A DNA stretch of 64,000 bases from UBA5078 sp051252515. GTDB lineage: Bacteria > Pseudomonadota > Gammaproteobacteria > Pseudomonadales > Pseudohongiellaceae. The notes under the pieces are model-generated. The model saw only the letters and a list, made by a program, of their open reading frames with translations. It did not search any database and was not told the origin of the DNA. Shown here piece after piece: positions 32,866-41,179 of the stretch (positions are counted from its first letter, which is position 1; each line of letters opens with the position of its first letter). Where the stretch lies: assembly GCA_051252515.1 (NCBI GenBank), contig JBPOFS010000001.1, forward strand, positions 372,001-436,000, given 5' to 3'. A program made the translations under genes and the position numbers.

Positions 32866-33639
32866 TCAATCGCTTTGCACTTTAGCAATGCGTTTTAACG
32901 CATCAATATCTAACAGTTCAATTTCCTTATTGTCGACCTTAACAATCTCTTGTTTCTGGAAACGACTAAAAATTCGACTCACCGTCTCAAGTGTCACGCC
33001 TAAATAGCTGCCGATCTCTGCTCGAGTCATCGGTAAACGAAAGCTTTTAGCCGAGAGTTTACGACGATGATTGCGCTTGGAGATACTCAGTAAAAGAGAC
33101 GCGACACGATCTTCAGCCGCATTACTGCTTAACAACGTTAGCATTTGCTGATCTTTTAGGATTTCTTGCCCCATTAGTCGGAAAAAACGACCCTGGAGTG
33201 AGGGGATGCGAGTACTGAGATCTTCCAGCTGATGAAATGGAATTTCACAATATGATCCCGTTTCCAGAGCAACCGCGGAGCCACTATGTTTATTACTCCC
33301 TATTCCATCCATGCCCATGATCTCTCCTGGGAGGAAAAGACCAGTGACCTGTTCTGCGCCCTCTTGTGTCGTTTTAAAGGTTTTAAAACTACCTGAACGG
33401 ATCGCGAATATAGATTTAAACTCTTCCCCTTCGCGGTACAGGTACTCGCCTTTATTCAGCGCTCGACCACGCTTAACTATTTCGTCTAAGCGTAAAATTT
33501 CGGAGGCATCGAGAGCAATCGGAAGACAAAGCTCCCCTAAACGACAGTCGCCGCAAGAAATACCTGGATTGGTATGACAAGAGCGCACCGCATAAGGGAC
33601 GTCTTTCGCTAAATTAACTGCCTTAGGAGCTGATTTCAC
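32866..33639 (-). CDS. fnr: FNR/ANR-type oxygen-sensing regulator
   Basis: The protein has 257 residues with a GTG start preceded by AAGG. All four [4Fe-4S] ligands of FNR are present: Cys29, Cys32 and Cys38 in SCGDCRLGELC, and Cys131 in GSYCEIPF. The C-terminal HTH TRAEIGSYLGVTLETVSR has Glu218, Ser221 and Arg222, the FNR specificity residues (E. coli 209, 212, 213), so it should read TTGAT-N4-ATCAA. It switches on anaerobic genes when oxygen is low. hemN, with an FNR-like box, lies directly upstream, matching the anr-hemN neighbourhood of Pseudomonas. Confidence 0.95.
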   Translation of the reverse strand: MKSAPKAVNLAKDVPYAVRSCHTNPGISCGDCRLGELCLPIALDASEILRLDEIVKRGRALNKGEYLYREGEEFKSIFAIRSGSFKTFKTTQEGAEQVTGLFLPGEIMGMDGIGSNKHSGSAVALETGSYCEIPFHQLEDLSTRIPSLQGRFFRLMGQEILKDQQMLTLLSSNAAEDRVASLLLSISKRNHRRKLSAKSFRLPMTRAEIGSYLGVTLETVSRIFSRFQKQEIVKVDNKEIELLDIDALKRIAKVQSD

Positions 33640-33802
33640 GCGGAAGCCTTCATCATTGAAAGTAGTTGTCAGGCATTGTAGTCAATAAGCGCCGCTACAG
33701 CAAAGCGCTTCATACAAGAATGAACTACTAATCAATTTTTGATGCAATTAGGCGCAGCGGGTGACTTGCAAACATCGAAGTATCGAGCGTTTTTTTATGA
33801 CA

Positions 33803-35188
33803 TCAACACTCATCGAAAAGCATGCAAATATTACGCAGAAAAAATCTCCCCTCAGGACTCACGCTTATACAACTCTCATCCAATAAGCTGAGCAGACCAT
33901 CACTTTGCATCTGCAACAAGGCCGGTTTCGTATCTTTAAAGTGCTCCCAAAAACAAAACTCGTAACGCTGCTCTATTTGTAAGATATCGACTCGCCCATA
34001 ACAACACAGCCGCGCAATGACCTCGCGCCGCAATGTATCTTCTCTTTTCGACTCGAAACCCCTTCTAATAGGCAATGAATTAGCATTTAGACTAAAAGAA
34101 TATTCCTCAATACTCTCGGCATTCTGCGCGAAGACATCCCCCATTGTGCTAATCGACGAAACCCCAAGCCCCACTAGGTCGCATGCCTTATTAACATTAT
34201 AGCCTTGAAAATTTTTACACAGCTCCCCTTGCACTTGAGCGATTGCGAGCGAGTCCGTTTTCTTCACATAATGATCCATCCCAATATGCACATAACCTGC
34301 AGCAGTCAATCGATCAGCAATCATTATCAACATCTCAAACTGTAGAGTGGCTTTCGGCAAATCAATCTCGTTAATTGCCCCTTGACCAGGAAACCGTTGA
34401 GGGAGATGTCGGTATCGAGAGTAATTCACGCGATCTGGACTAAACTCTAGCAGCTGAGTTAAAGATTGCTCCAAACTTTGCAGGCTCTGCTTTGGCAAAC
34501 CGTACAACATATCAAAGCTTAGCGAACCGAAACTTCGTATTCGTATTTCATCTACTAGCGCTACTAGCTGATTGAAATCTAACTCACGATTAATCGCTTT
34601 TTGCACTTGTGCATCGAAGTCCTGTACACCTAGACTCACACGATTAAACCCCAAGCCGCGCAGCAGCTCTATGCGGTGCCCGCCCATAGTCCTTGGGTCA
34701 ATTGCAATAGAATAGTCTCGCTGCCTATGCGAGGAGAGATTGAAATAGTGCGACAGCGTATGCACCAATTGTGTCAGCTGCGCATCATCCAAAAAAGTGG
34801 GTGTTCCTCCTCCTAGATGCAGTTGCTCAACAGGACGCAAATAAAGGTTCGACTGCAACCTTAGTAACGCCATCTCTGTCTTGATACTCGCTAAGTAATC
34901 GCCAACAGCGCCTTGCTGATGGGTGATAATTTTATTATATGTACAGTAGTAACAAGGAGCGCTGCAAAACGGGATATGAACGTAAAGCGAAAGGGGCGCT
35001 TTTGCATCGCTAAGGGCCAAGGCGTCTAAGTAACCTTGTGGCCCCATTTCATAGAACTGACTCGTAGTGGGGTAGGAGGTATAGCGCGGGCTCAGCGCAC
35101 CATATCGCGTTAATAGATCAGTAGTTCTCGCCGCACTAAAGGGGATACCGTGGATGCTGCGCTGTTGATCTAAAGTGTCGTTTTTCAT
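33803..35188 (-). CDS. hemN: Oxygen-independent coproporphyrinogen III oxidase, atypical cluster motif
   Basis: The protein has 461 residues from ATG 35188; a GTG at 35221 is an alternative. This radical-SAM enzyme decarboxylates coproporphyrinogen III for heme synthesis without oxygen. HemN traits are clear: SPRYTSYPT at 33-41, HIPFCSAPCYYC (cluster Cys75, Cys79, Cys82), GGGTPTF, GFNRVSLGVQDF, IGMDHY, NFQGYN and the C-terminal RFFLRNICMLFD. E. coli HemN has a further Cys two residues after the triad (CGC), described as needed for activity; here it is Tyr84 (CTY). HemW also lacks it, but the N- and C-terminal signatures are HemN. See the promoter entry for regulation. Confidence 0.9.
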   Translation of the reverse strand: MKNDTLDQQRSIHGIPFSAARTTDLLTRYGALSPRYTSYPTTSQFYEMGPQGYLDALALSDAKAPLSLYVHIPFCSAPCYYCTYNKIITHQQGAVGDYLASIKTEMALLRLQSNLYLRPVEQLHLGGGTPTFLDDAQLTQLVHTLSHYFNLSSHRQRDYSIAIDPRTMGGHRIELLRGLGFNRVSLGVQDFDAQVQKAINRELDFNQLVALVDEIRIRSFGSLSFDMLYGLPKQSLQSLEQSLTQLLEFSPDRVNYSRYRHLPQRFPGQGAINEIDLPKATLQFEMLIMIADRLTAAGYVHIGMDHYVKKTDSLAIAQVQGELCKNFQGYNVNKACDLVGLGVSSISTMGDVFAQNAESIEEYSFSLNANSLPIRRGFESKREDTLRREVIARLCCYGRVDILQIEQRYEFCFWEHFKDTKPALLQMQSDGLLSLLDESCISVSPEGRFFLRNICMLFDEC

Positions 35189-35236
35189 TGACAAGAGTGT
35201 AAGACACTCAACAAAAGCCACAATGACCTAAGTCAA
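35188..35236 (-). promoter_or_regulatory. FNR-box class II promoter of hemN, start at or next to the ATG
   Basis: On the minus strand TTGACTTAGGTCAT (35223-35236) matches TTGAT-N4-ATCAA in 7 of 10 positions. TACACT (35196-35201) is a fair -10. If transcription starts at the A of the ATG (35188), the box centre is at exactly -41.5, the class II FNR activation distance; 35189 is nearly as good. No ribosome-binding site precedes the ATG, as expected for a leaderless or near-leaderless message. Confidence 0.5.
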
Positions 35237-35258
35237 TGAAAGCCTAAACTCGCAGGCA

Positions 35259-35300
35259 CAAAAAAAGGCGCCCTAGCTAAGCTAAGAGCGCCTTTTTAAA
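35259..35300 (-). terminator. Rho-independent terminator after the beta-propeller gene
   Basis: AAAAAGGCGC (35262-35271) pairs with GCGCCTTTTT (35288-35297). The inner bases CTAGC and GCTAAG can extend the stem. T tracts occur on both sides, so it can stop transcription on either strand. Its place 20 bases after the stop of the minus-strand gene at 35320 indicates its main use. Confidence 0.75.
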
Positions 35301-35319
35301 GTGTTGCTAACGAGTATTC

Positions 35320-36468
35320 TTAGTCAATAAGACGTGGAATAAACTTAGTGACACCTTGAATCGGACCTACTTCTCCAGCGTAGACTACGCCGTTTTTATC
35401 AACGGTGACGCCTTCGCCCATAGAGCCAAAACCGCCCATCCCGGAAGCACGTTCTGACACATGCTCTGGGACAAAGTACTTCACTTCACCTGTACGCGCA
35501 CTGCCAACGCGAAGGCCTTTACGCCAGCCTGGATTGTAGTTGTCATCAGACTCTGAATCGATCGCGTATAGCGTGTCGTCATCACCGATGAACAATCCAC
35601 TAATACGGCTGAACTGATACCAAGTATCGATATGTCCGCCCTCTTGATCAAAAATCTGAATTCGACGATTACCACGATCCGCTACAAATAGACGGTTTTG
35701 AGAGTCAAATGCTAGTGAGTGCGGAGAGCGCATTTGTCCATCTTCGTAACCCCATTCACCAAAACTTTTTATGAACGTACCGTCGGCAGCAAAGATAGAG
35801 ATTCGACTAACAGAATCTGGACCAGCTTCATCTTGGAACTGAGCGCCATGTGTCTCAGCTACATAGATTCGGCCATCCGGCCCAATCACAACATCATTCG
35901 GGTCAGTAAAGCGATTCGGAGGATTTCCTGCTTCACCGGGAGTCCCCAATGTCAGCAATAGCTCACCCGATGGGCTGAACTTAAGCACTGTGTGCCCTTT
36001 GCCTGCCGCATCAGGAAATTGCTCAAGCTCACGCGCATTGGCAGCACGTGCATCCACGACCCAAACATTGCCCTGCGCATCAACATCCATGCCGTGCGGC
36101 CATAGAATCAGGCCTGCGCCGAAGCTAGTCACGACATTGCCTTCTGAGTCCAGTTTCACTACTGGATCAAGGTTAGACCCTGCGCAAGAGTTAGCACCAC
36201 AACGATCGCCAATCCAAACACTTTCATCATCGATGTCGATGTTAATGGCACTCACTGAGCCCCACTGACGTCCTGCTGGAGGGTTGCTCCAGTCACGAAC
36301 AGTTTCATAAGGGTTAGGCAAGTTGTTCACTGGCGTAATATTAGCGTGCTCAGCGGGTGCAGACGCACCTCTTTGCGCAAGAGCCGTGCTAGAAGCACCA
36401 ATTAACAACGCTGCGCCTAAAGTAATTCTCACAGCTGTATACAGACGCTTAGATCTATTCTTATTCAT
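35320..36468 (-). CDS. Secreted NHL-repeat beta-propeller protein (PAL-like)
   Basis: The protein has 382 residues from ATG 36468, the second of two adjacent ATGs, at good distance from GAGGA. A signal peptide (about 1-32, ending ALA-QR) is followed by five or six NHL-type repeats: INIDIDDESVWIGDR, HGMDVDAQGNVWVVDA, NDVVIGPDGRIYVAET, HSLAFDSQNRLFVADRGNRR and GVTVDKNGVVYAGEV. The layout resembles the peptidyl-alpha-hydroxyglycine amidating lyase-like six-bladed propellers common in marine bacteria. A lyase reaction is not established for such bacterial proteins. It acts in the periplasm or outside. Its own terminator follows, so it is probably monocistronic. Confidence 0.8.
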   Translation of the reverse strand: MNKNRSKRLYTAVRITLGAALLIGASSTALAQRGASAPAEHANITPVNNLPNPYETVRDWSNPPAGRQWGSVSAINIDIDDESVWIGDRCGANSCAGSNLDPVVKLDSEGNVVTSFGAGLILWPHGMDVDAQGNVWVVDARAANARELEQFPDAAGKGHTVLKFSPSGELLLTLGTPGEAGNPPNRFTDPNDVVIGPDGRIYVAETHGAQFQDEAGPDSVSRISIFAADGTFIKSFGEWGYEDGQMRSPHSLAFDSQNRLFVADRGNRRIQIFDQEGGHIDTWYQFSRISGLFIGDDDTLYAIDSESDDNYNPGWRKGLRVGSARTGEVKYFVPEHVSERASGMGGFGSMGEGVTVDKNGVVYAGEVGPIQGVTKFIPRLID

Positions 36469-36651
36469 CATAATCCTCATATCACTAAAACCGGATATCA
36501 TTTATATTTATAAGCCCTTCAGCGCTTAAGTAAAGGCACTATCACTAGGGGGATAGAAACATGACCTTTACCGCAAAGTTTGTCAATCCTCCGTCACAAT
36601 TAACCCCAACCTGACACTCACCGTCAACCCCCCAAACACCCACGAATACCC

Positions 36652-36679
36652 TTGCACAATGTGCGCATTAAGCTACACT
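36652..36679 (+). promoter_or_regulatory. Candidate promoter of the GGDEF-EAL gene
   Basis: TTGCAC (36652-36657) and TACACT (36674-36679) are separated by 16 bases. The ATG begins eight bases after the -10, so the transcript would start at or one base before the start codon, again leaderless. Only a weak GAG lies between. Confidence 0.45.
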
Positions 36680-36686
36680 CGAGCAA

Positions 36687-39600
36687 ATGGTGAGTAATAC
36701 AAAAAGCAAGGCTTATCACAAATTCGAGAAACAAACACTTCTCTTTCTGGCTTTCACAGTCAGCGCTTTCGCTTTATTTCTAAGTTTTCCGCTGACCTGG
36801 AACGTCTCAACACAATACTTTCAAGTCATTCACTCTGTCATCGAAACTATTGGCATCGTCTTAGTCACGTTAATTTTCATAGTCGCCTGGCTTCCACTTC
36901 AAGAAGTACGACAGAATCGCAGCACATTCCTTTCCTGCGCCTTCTTCGGCATAGGTTGTATGGAGTTTGCACATCTAATTACGTTTGACGCCAGCTCCTC
37001 CGAAGCCCTCAATAGCTCCCTAAGCCTTAGTGTTGAGTTCTTAAGAGCGGCACAAGGGTTTGTGGCGATAGGGCTTTTACTAGTTGCGTTTTGCCCCGCA
37101 AAACCTATCAGCAAAAACAAAGCTTCAGCCGCGCTAGTCGCGACCATATTGCTCAGCGCTCTCATTGCGATTCTTTTGCCACAACTGGCTAACAATAACC
37201 CAATGGCCCCAACCGTCCCTATGGGCATCAATCAGGGTTTCACACTGTACAGCATCATCATTGCCGGCCTCTATTGCACTGCCGGAGTGTCAATCTGGCG
37301 GCGAAACCAGAAAGAACCACAAAAATCCTCAACCAGCCTTTATACCGCCTGCTCCTTACTGGCGATGTCTGCACTGCTCTTTAATAGCGACACCGACGCA
37401 AACGAGTTTACAAATTTCGCCGGGCACACATACAAACTTCTCGCGTATGGCTATTTATTTTATGCACTCGCGCTTAGCAATATAAAAGAGCCATTCAACG
37501 AGATTAAAAGTCTTGAACGGCGCTATCAATCGATACTGAATGCACTTCCCGACTTAGTATTTGAGATCTCTAATGATCGACGAATACTGCATTATCATTC
37601 CGGTGACAAGCAGGAAAAACTCATTGCCGATCAAGAGTTTTTTATTGGTAAACGCTTCGATATTTTTCTTCCCGAAGAAGCCACCCAAGCTTGTGAACAA
37701 GCCATAGCAGAGTGCGACTTAGAGGGTGCTAGCTACGGACATCAGTACAGCCTAGCATTGAAGACGGGCATGCATCGGTTTGAAGTATCGGTTTCAACGG
37801 CACATTCGCAGCATGAGGGGGCAAGCTACTTATTTGTGGTACACGACATCTCTGAACGCTACTTCATGGAACAACGACTAGAAGCACTGTTAAGCATTTC
37901 AGAGAAAAGTGAGGGCTTGGAAGAACAAGACATTATAAAGCTCGGACTAAGCACGCTTGAAACACTCACCTACAGCGCCCAGAGTTTTATTCATATTTTG
38001 GATAAGGACATCAATAATCACGAGCTTGTCGCGTGGCATAGCTCCTTGAACGATTTTTTCGATATTGAGAGGCACGCCCTCACGCCTGAGATTGGCATTT
38101 CTCAGGATTGTCTGACCTATCGCACCGCATTTTTCTCAAACACGCCGCTGCAAGACCACCTGTCACTAGCACTACCCTCAGAAATAGAAACACTAACCCG
38201 GTACGCTGTTGCCCCCATCTTCGAAGGCGAGAAAATCAGCATGATTATCGCCGTGGCTAATGCCGAAATTGATTACAACGATAATGCCCTAAAAACCTTA
38301 GAGCTTTTCTCTGCAGAGCTTTATCAGGTCATCAAACGACGTCGTACGCAGCGAGATTTTGAACAAAACCAACAACTGCTCATTACCGCGCTAGACGCAC
38401 TTCCCGTCGGCGTTGCAATTTCACGCCCCACTCTCTCAAGAGACTTTCTCTATTTAAACTCGCATTTTTACAAGGCTTACGATCTTAAACTGGGCTCCGT
38501 CACCAGTGTTGAACAATTCTGGGAAATGGCTTTTGAAGATAAAACCGCTCGCCTTGCTCACCAAGCAAAGATGATCGAAGACATCCAAAGCGGGGACCCA
38601 GATCGACTCATTATGCGACGCCTTCCAATCTACCGAAACGGACAATTGATACGTCATGTGGACGTCCACAACATCCCGATCCCTAACACTGCGTTACTGG
38701 TCACCTTAATCAATGATGTTACGGATATCGTTCGCAAAGAAGAAGATTTGCGCGTGGCCGCTGCCGCATTCTCAAGCCAAGAAGGGATCATGATCTCCGA
38801 TGCGAATTACAAAATTCTTCGTATCAATCAATCATTTGAGCATAGCAGCGGTTATTCATCTGAGAACCTAGTGGGCAAAACTACTGACATCTTGCACTCA
38901 CCCCACCACGATGAGAGCTTCTACAAGAGCGTTAGAAAAAGCCTGCGAGTAGATGGCATTTGGCGTGGAGAGTTTTGGATCACACATTTCAACGGAAACA
39001 TAATCCCTTACTCCCTCTCGATCTCTGCGGTCTATGACGCGATGGGGGCGACAACGCATTTCGTGGGTCATTACAGCAACCTAAGCGAAATCAAATCAGC
39101 ACAAGAAACCATCAGCAAACTCGCTTACTTCGACACACTCACAGGACTTCCTAATCGCGCCCATTTCAAAACACTCATCGAAGAGCAACTATCACCCTCT
39201 CGAGAGTCATCAGAGATCAGCGCCGCATTGATGATTGATCTCGACAATTTCAAAATGATTAACGACACATTGGGGCACGATGCTGGAGATGCGTTACTGC
39301 TGCAGGTCGCAAGACGCGTGCAAAAACTGCTACGCCCTAGAGATAAAATTGCGCGCTACGGTGGCGATGAGTTTGCTGTGATTTTACGCGACCTCGGTGA
39401 GAATCCCGAGCAGGCCACTTTGAGAGCCCAAATCGTAGCTAAAACGATCCTCAGCGCTCTCGAAGATCACTATAAAATTGAACACTCTCTTTATTTTACA
39501 ACGAGCTGCATCGGCGCAACATTGCTTACCGACTCGTTACTATTGCCGCAAGAGGTCATGACACAGCTAGATATAGCATTAACGAACGCCAAGTCTACTG

Positions 39601-40439
39601 GGGTGAATCAGATCTGCTTCTTTGATCCCAAGTGGCAGGCCATCGTCATTGAACGTGCGCAGTTATTAGATGAACTGCGCACGGCTATCACGGAACATCA
39701 GTTTGAACTCTACTATCAGCCACAGCTGGATTGTCATGAAATAATTGTGGGTGCGGAAGCATTAATACGCTGGAACCACCCCCAGAGAGGATTGCTAAAC
39801 CCTATTGATTTTCTTCCCATAGCCGAAGAGAACAAACTTATGAAAAAAATAGGAGATGAAGTTATTCAACTAGGCTTGGCGCAATTAAAAAAATGGCAAA
39901 CCAATGATGCCACGCGCCATTTAAAACTCAGCCTGAATATCACAGCGGATCAATTCTATGAGGAGTCTTTTGAGTCGTCGCTGCTGCGAACCTTAGAGCG
40001 GCACGAGATAAGTCAGGGTGCACTGATGTTAGAGTTCACTGAATCCATGCTGCTAGGGGATATTACGTTAGCGAGCGAAAAAATAGAGCGACTTAAGAAG
40101 CAACATATCACATTTGCAATCGACGACTTTGGAACAGGCTATTCTTCGCTGACTTACCTCAGCAAACTATCGGTTGAACAACTGAAAATCGACAAGTCAT
40201 TTGTGCAAAACATTGGCGTGCTTGAGTCCGATGCCATGATTGTTAAAACGACTATCGATATGGCTCATAATTTAGGCATCCATGTGATCGCTGAAGGTGT
40301 GGAAACCACCGAGCAACTGGCGTTTCTTTTAAGCAATGGCTGCAATATGTTTCAAGGCTATCTCTTTAGCAAACCACTTCCCATAGACAGTTTTAACCAA
40401 CTCCTTAAAAAAACTAAAGTGGAGTTAACAGAGCATTAG
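36687..40439 (+). CDS. MASE3-like / PAS / GAF / GGDEF-EAL c-di-GMP protein
   Basis: The protein has 1250 residues. An N-terminal multi-helix membrane sensor (about 15-270) resembles MASE3 (NFAGHTYKLLAYGYLFYALA at its end). PAS (about 275-395), GAF (about 400-560), two PAS domains (about 565-690 and 690-810), GGDEF (about 812-975) and EAL (about 990-1240) follow. The cyclase motif GGDEF is intact at 892-896, with an RPRD product-inhibition site five residues before it. The EAL side has EAL at 1024-1026, DDFGTGYSSL and EGVETTEQL, so both making and breaking of c-di-GMP look possible. It stands alone, tail to tail with the rRNA methyltransferase gene, overlapping by four bases. Confidence 0.92.
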   Translation: MVSNTKSKAYHKFEKQTLLFLAFTVSAFALFLSFPLTWNVSTQYFQVIHSVIETIGIVLVTLIFIVAWLPLQEVRQNRSTFLSCAFFGIGCMEFAHLITFDASSSEALNSSLSLSVEFLRAAQGFVAIGLLLVAFCPAKPISKNKASAALVATILLSALIAILLPQLANNNPMAPTVPMGINQGFTLYSIIIAGLYCTAGVSIWRRNQKEPQKSSTSLYTACSLLAMSALLFNSDTDANEFTNFAGHTYKLLAYGYLFYALALSNIKEPFNEIKSLERRYQSILNALPDLVFEISNDRRILHYHSGDKQEKLIADQEFFIGKRFDIFLPEEATQACEQAIAECDLEGASYGHQYSLALKTGMHRFEVSVSTAHSQHEGASYLFVVHDISERYFMEQRLEALLSISEKSEGLEEQDIIKLGLSTLETLTYSAQSFIHILDKDINNHELVAWHSSLNDFFDIERHALTPEIGISQDCLTYRTAFFSNTPLQDHLSLALPSEIETLTRYAVAPIFEGEKISMIIAVANAEIDYNDNALKTLELFSAELYQVIKRRRTQRDFEQNQQLLITALDALPVGVAISRPTLSRDFLYLNSHFYKAYDLKLGSVTSVEQFWEMAFEDKTARLAHQAKMIEDIQSGDPDRLIMRRLPIYRNGQLIRHVDVHNIPIPNTALLVTLINDVTDIVRKEEDLRVAAAAFSSQEGIMISDANYKILRINQSFEHSSGYSSENLVGKTTDILHSPHHDESFYKSVRKSLRVDGIWRGEFWITHFNGNIIPYSLSISAVYDAMGATTHFVGHYSNLSEIKSAQETISKLAYFDTLTGLPNRAHFKTLIEEQLSPSRESSEISAALMIDLDNFKMINDTLGHDAGDALLLQVARRVQKLLRPRDKIARYGGDEFAVILRDLGENPEQATLRAQIVAKTILSALEDHYKIEHSLYFTTSCIGATLLTDSLLLPQEVMTQLDIALTNAKSTGVNQICFFDPKWQAIVIERAQLLDELRTAITEHQFELYYQPQLDCHEIIVGAEALIRWNHPQRGLLNPIDFLPIAEENKLMKKIGDEVIQLGLAQLKKWQTNDATRHLKLSLNITADQFYEESFESSLLRTLERHEISQGALMLEFTESMLLGDITLASEKIERLKKQHITFAIDDFGTGYSSLTYLSKLSVEQLKIDKSFVQNIGVLESDAMIVKTTIDMAHNLGIHVIAEGVETTEQLAFLLSNGCNMFQGYLFSKPLPIDSFNQLLKKTKVELTEH

Positions 40440-41179
40440 CGTGCTGCCTGAGCATTCAAGGCATAAGCACATATGCTCACGACCGTCCCTAAATTTAAAG
40501 ACTCTACAGTCGCGCCGCCTGGAATCGTGAAGGTATCGGCTTTCAAACTATTTAACATTTCGCGTGGCAACCCTCGCGCTTCGTTACCAAAAACAAATAC
40601 ATCGGATTGGCCAAATCGAGAATCCGCTATATCCACTCCCTTCATATCCAAAGCGGCAATGCGCGGATATCGTGACGCTAGCGTGGCAAGCGCAAACTCG
40701 GTCTCTATCGGAACATGAAAGATAGCCCCCATGCTGGCACGAACCACTTTCGGGTTGAACGGGTCCACCGAACCTGGGCTCAATAGACATCGTCCTGCAC
40801 CAAACCATGCCAGCGATCTCAAGATAGTGCCTAAGTTTCCTGGGTCTTGTACCTCATGAAGATACATCACTCGCTCTTTTCGCGTTTCAGTCACTTGTGC
40901 CGATAAGGCTGCAATGGGCACAAGGGCAAAGATACCCTGCGGAGTTTTTGTTGCGCATATACGGGCCATTTGCGTGGCACTTATTAGTTTAGTGGCAAAT
41001 GTGCGTGAGAAAGGGGAATCTTCTGTAACGAATAACTGTGCCTGCGTAAGAGCAGGATTATTGGCACACGCCCTCTCCAATTCTTGTACGAGATGCTCGC
41101 CTTCGGCAATAAAATAGCCGAATTTTTCACGGTACTTTTTTTGCTGTAGCTTCTTTAGTTCATCGAAGGTCAATGTCAC
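40436..41179 (-). CDS. TrmH/SpoU family RNA 2'-O-methyltransferase
   Basis: The protein has 247 residues with a GTG start preceded by GGAG and overlapping the upstream stop as GTGA. An N-terminal substrate-binding part (KYREKFGYFIAEGEHLV) is followed by a SPOUT domain with its three motifs: DPGNLGTILRSLAWFG, FVFGNEARGLPREML and IPGGATVESLNLGTVVSICAYAL (trefoil knot). It methylates a ribose in rRNA or tRNA; RlmB-like or another TrmH target cannot be separated by eye. It is cotranscribed with the FAD protein and its 3' end overlaps the GGDEF-EAL gene by four bases. Confidence 0.88.
   Translation of the reverse strand: MTLTFDELKKLQQKKYREKFGYFIAEGEHLVQELERACANNPALTQAQLFVTEDSPFSRTFATKLISATQMARICATKTPQGIFALVPIAALSAQVTETRKERVMYLHEVQDPGNLGTILRSLAWFGAGRCLLSPGSVDPFNPKVVRASMGAIFHVPIETEFALATLASRYPRIAALDMKGVDIADSRFGQSDVFVFGNEARGLPREMLNSLKADTFTIPGGATVESLNLGTVVSICAYALNAQAAR

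Noticed and set aside
33731..33743. ATCAA-TTT-TTGAT upstream of fnr, considered as an FNR autoregulatory site
   Set aside because: The half-sites point outward (ATCAA...TTGAT) with a 3-base gap; an FNR box is TTGAT-N4-ATCAA. It may only be a small hairpin.
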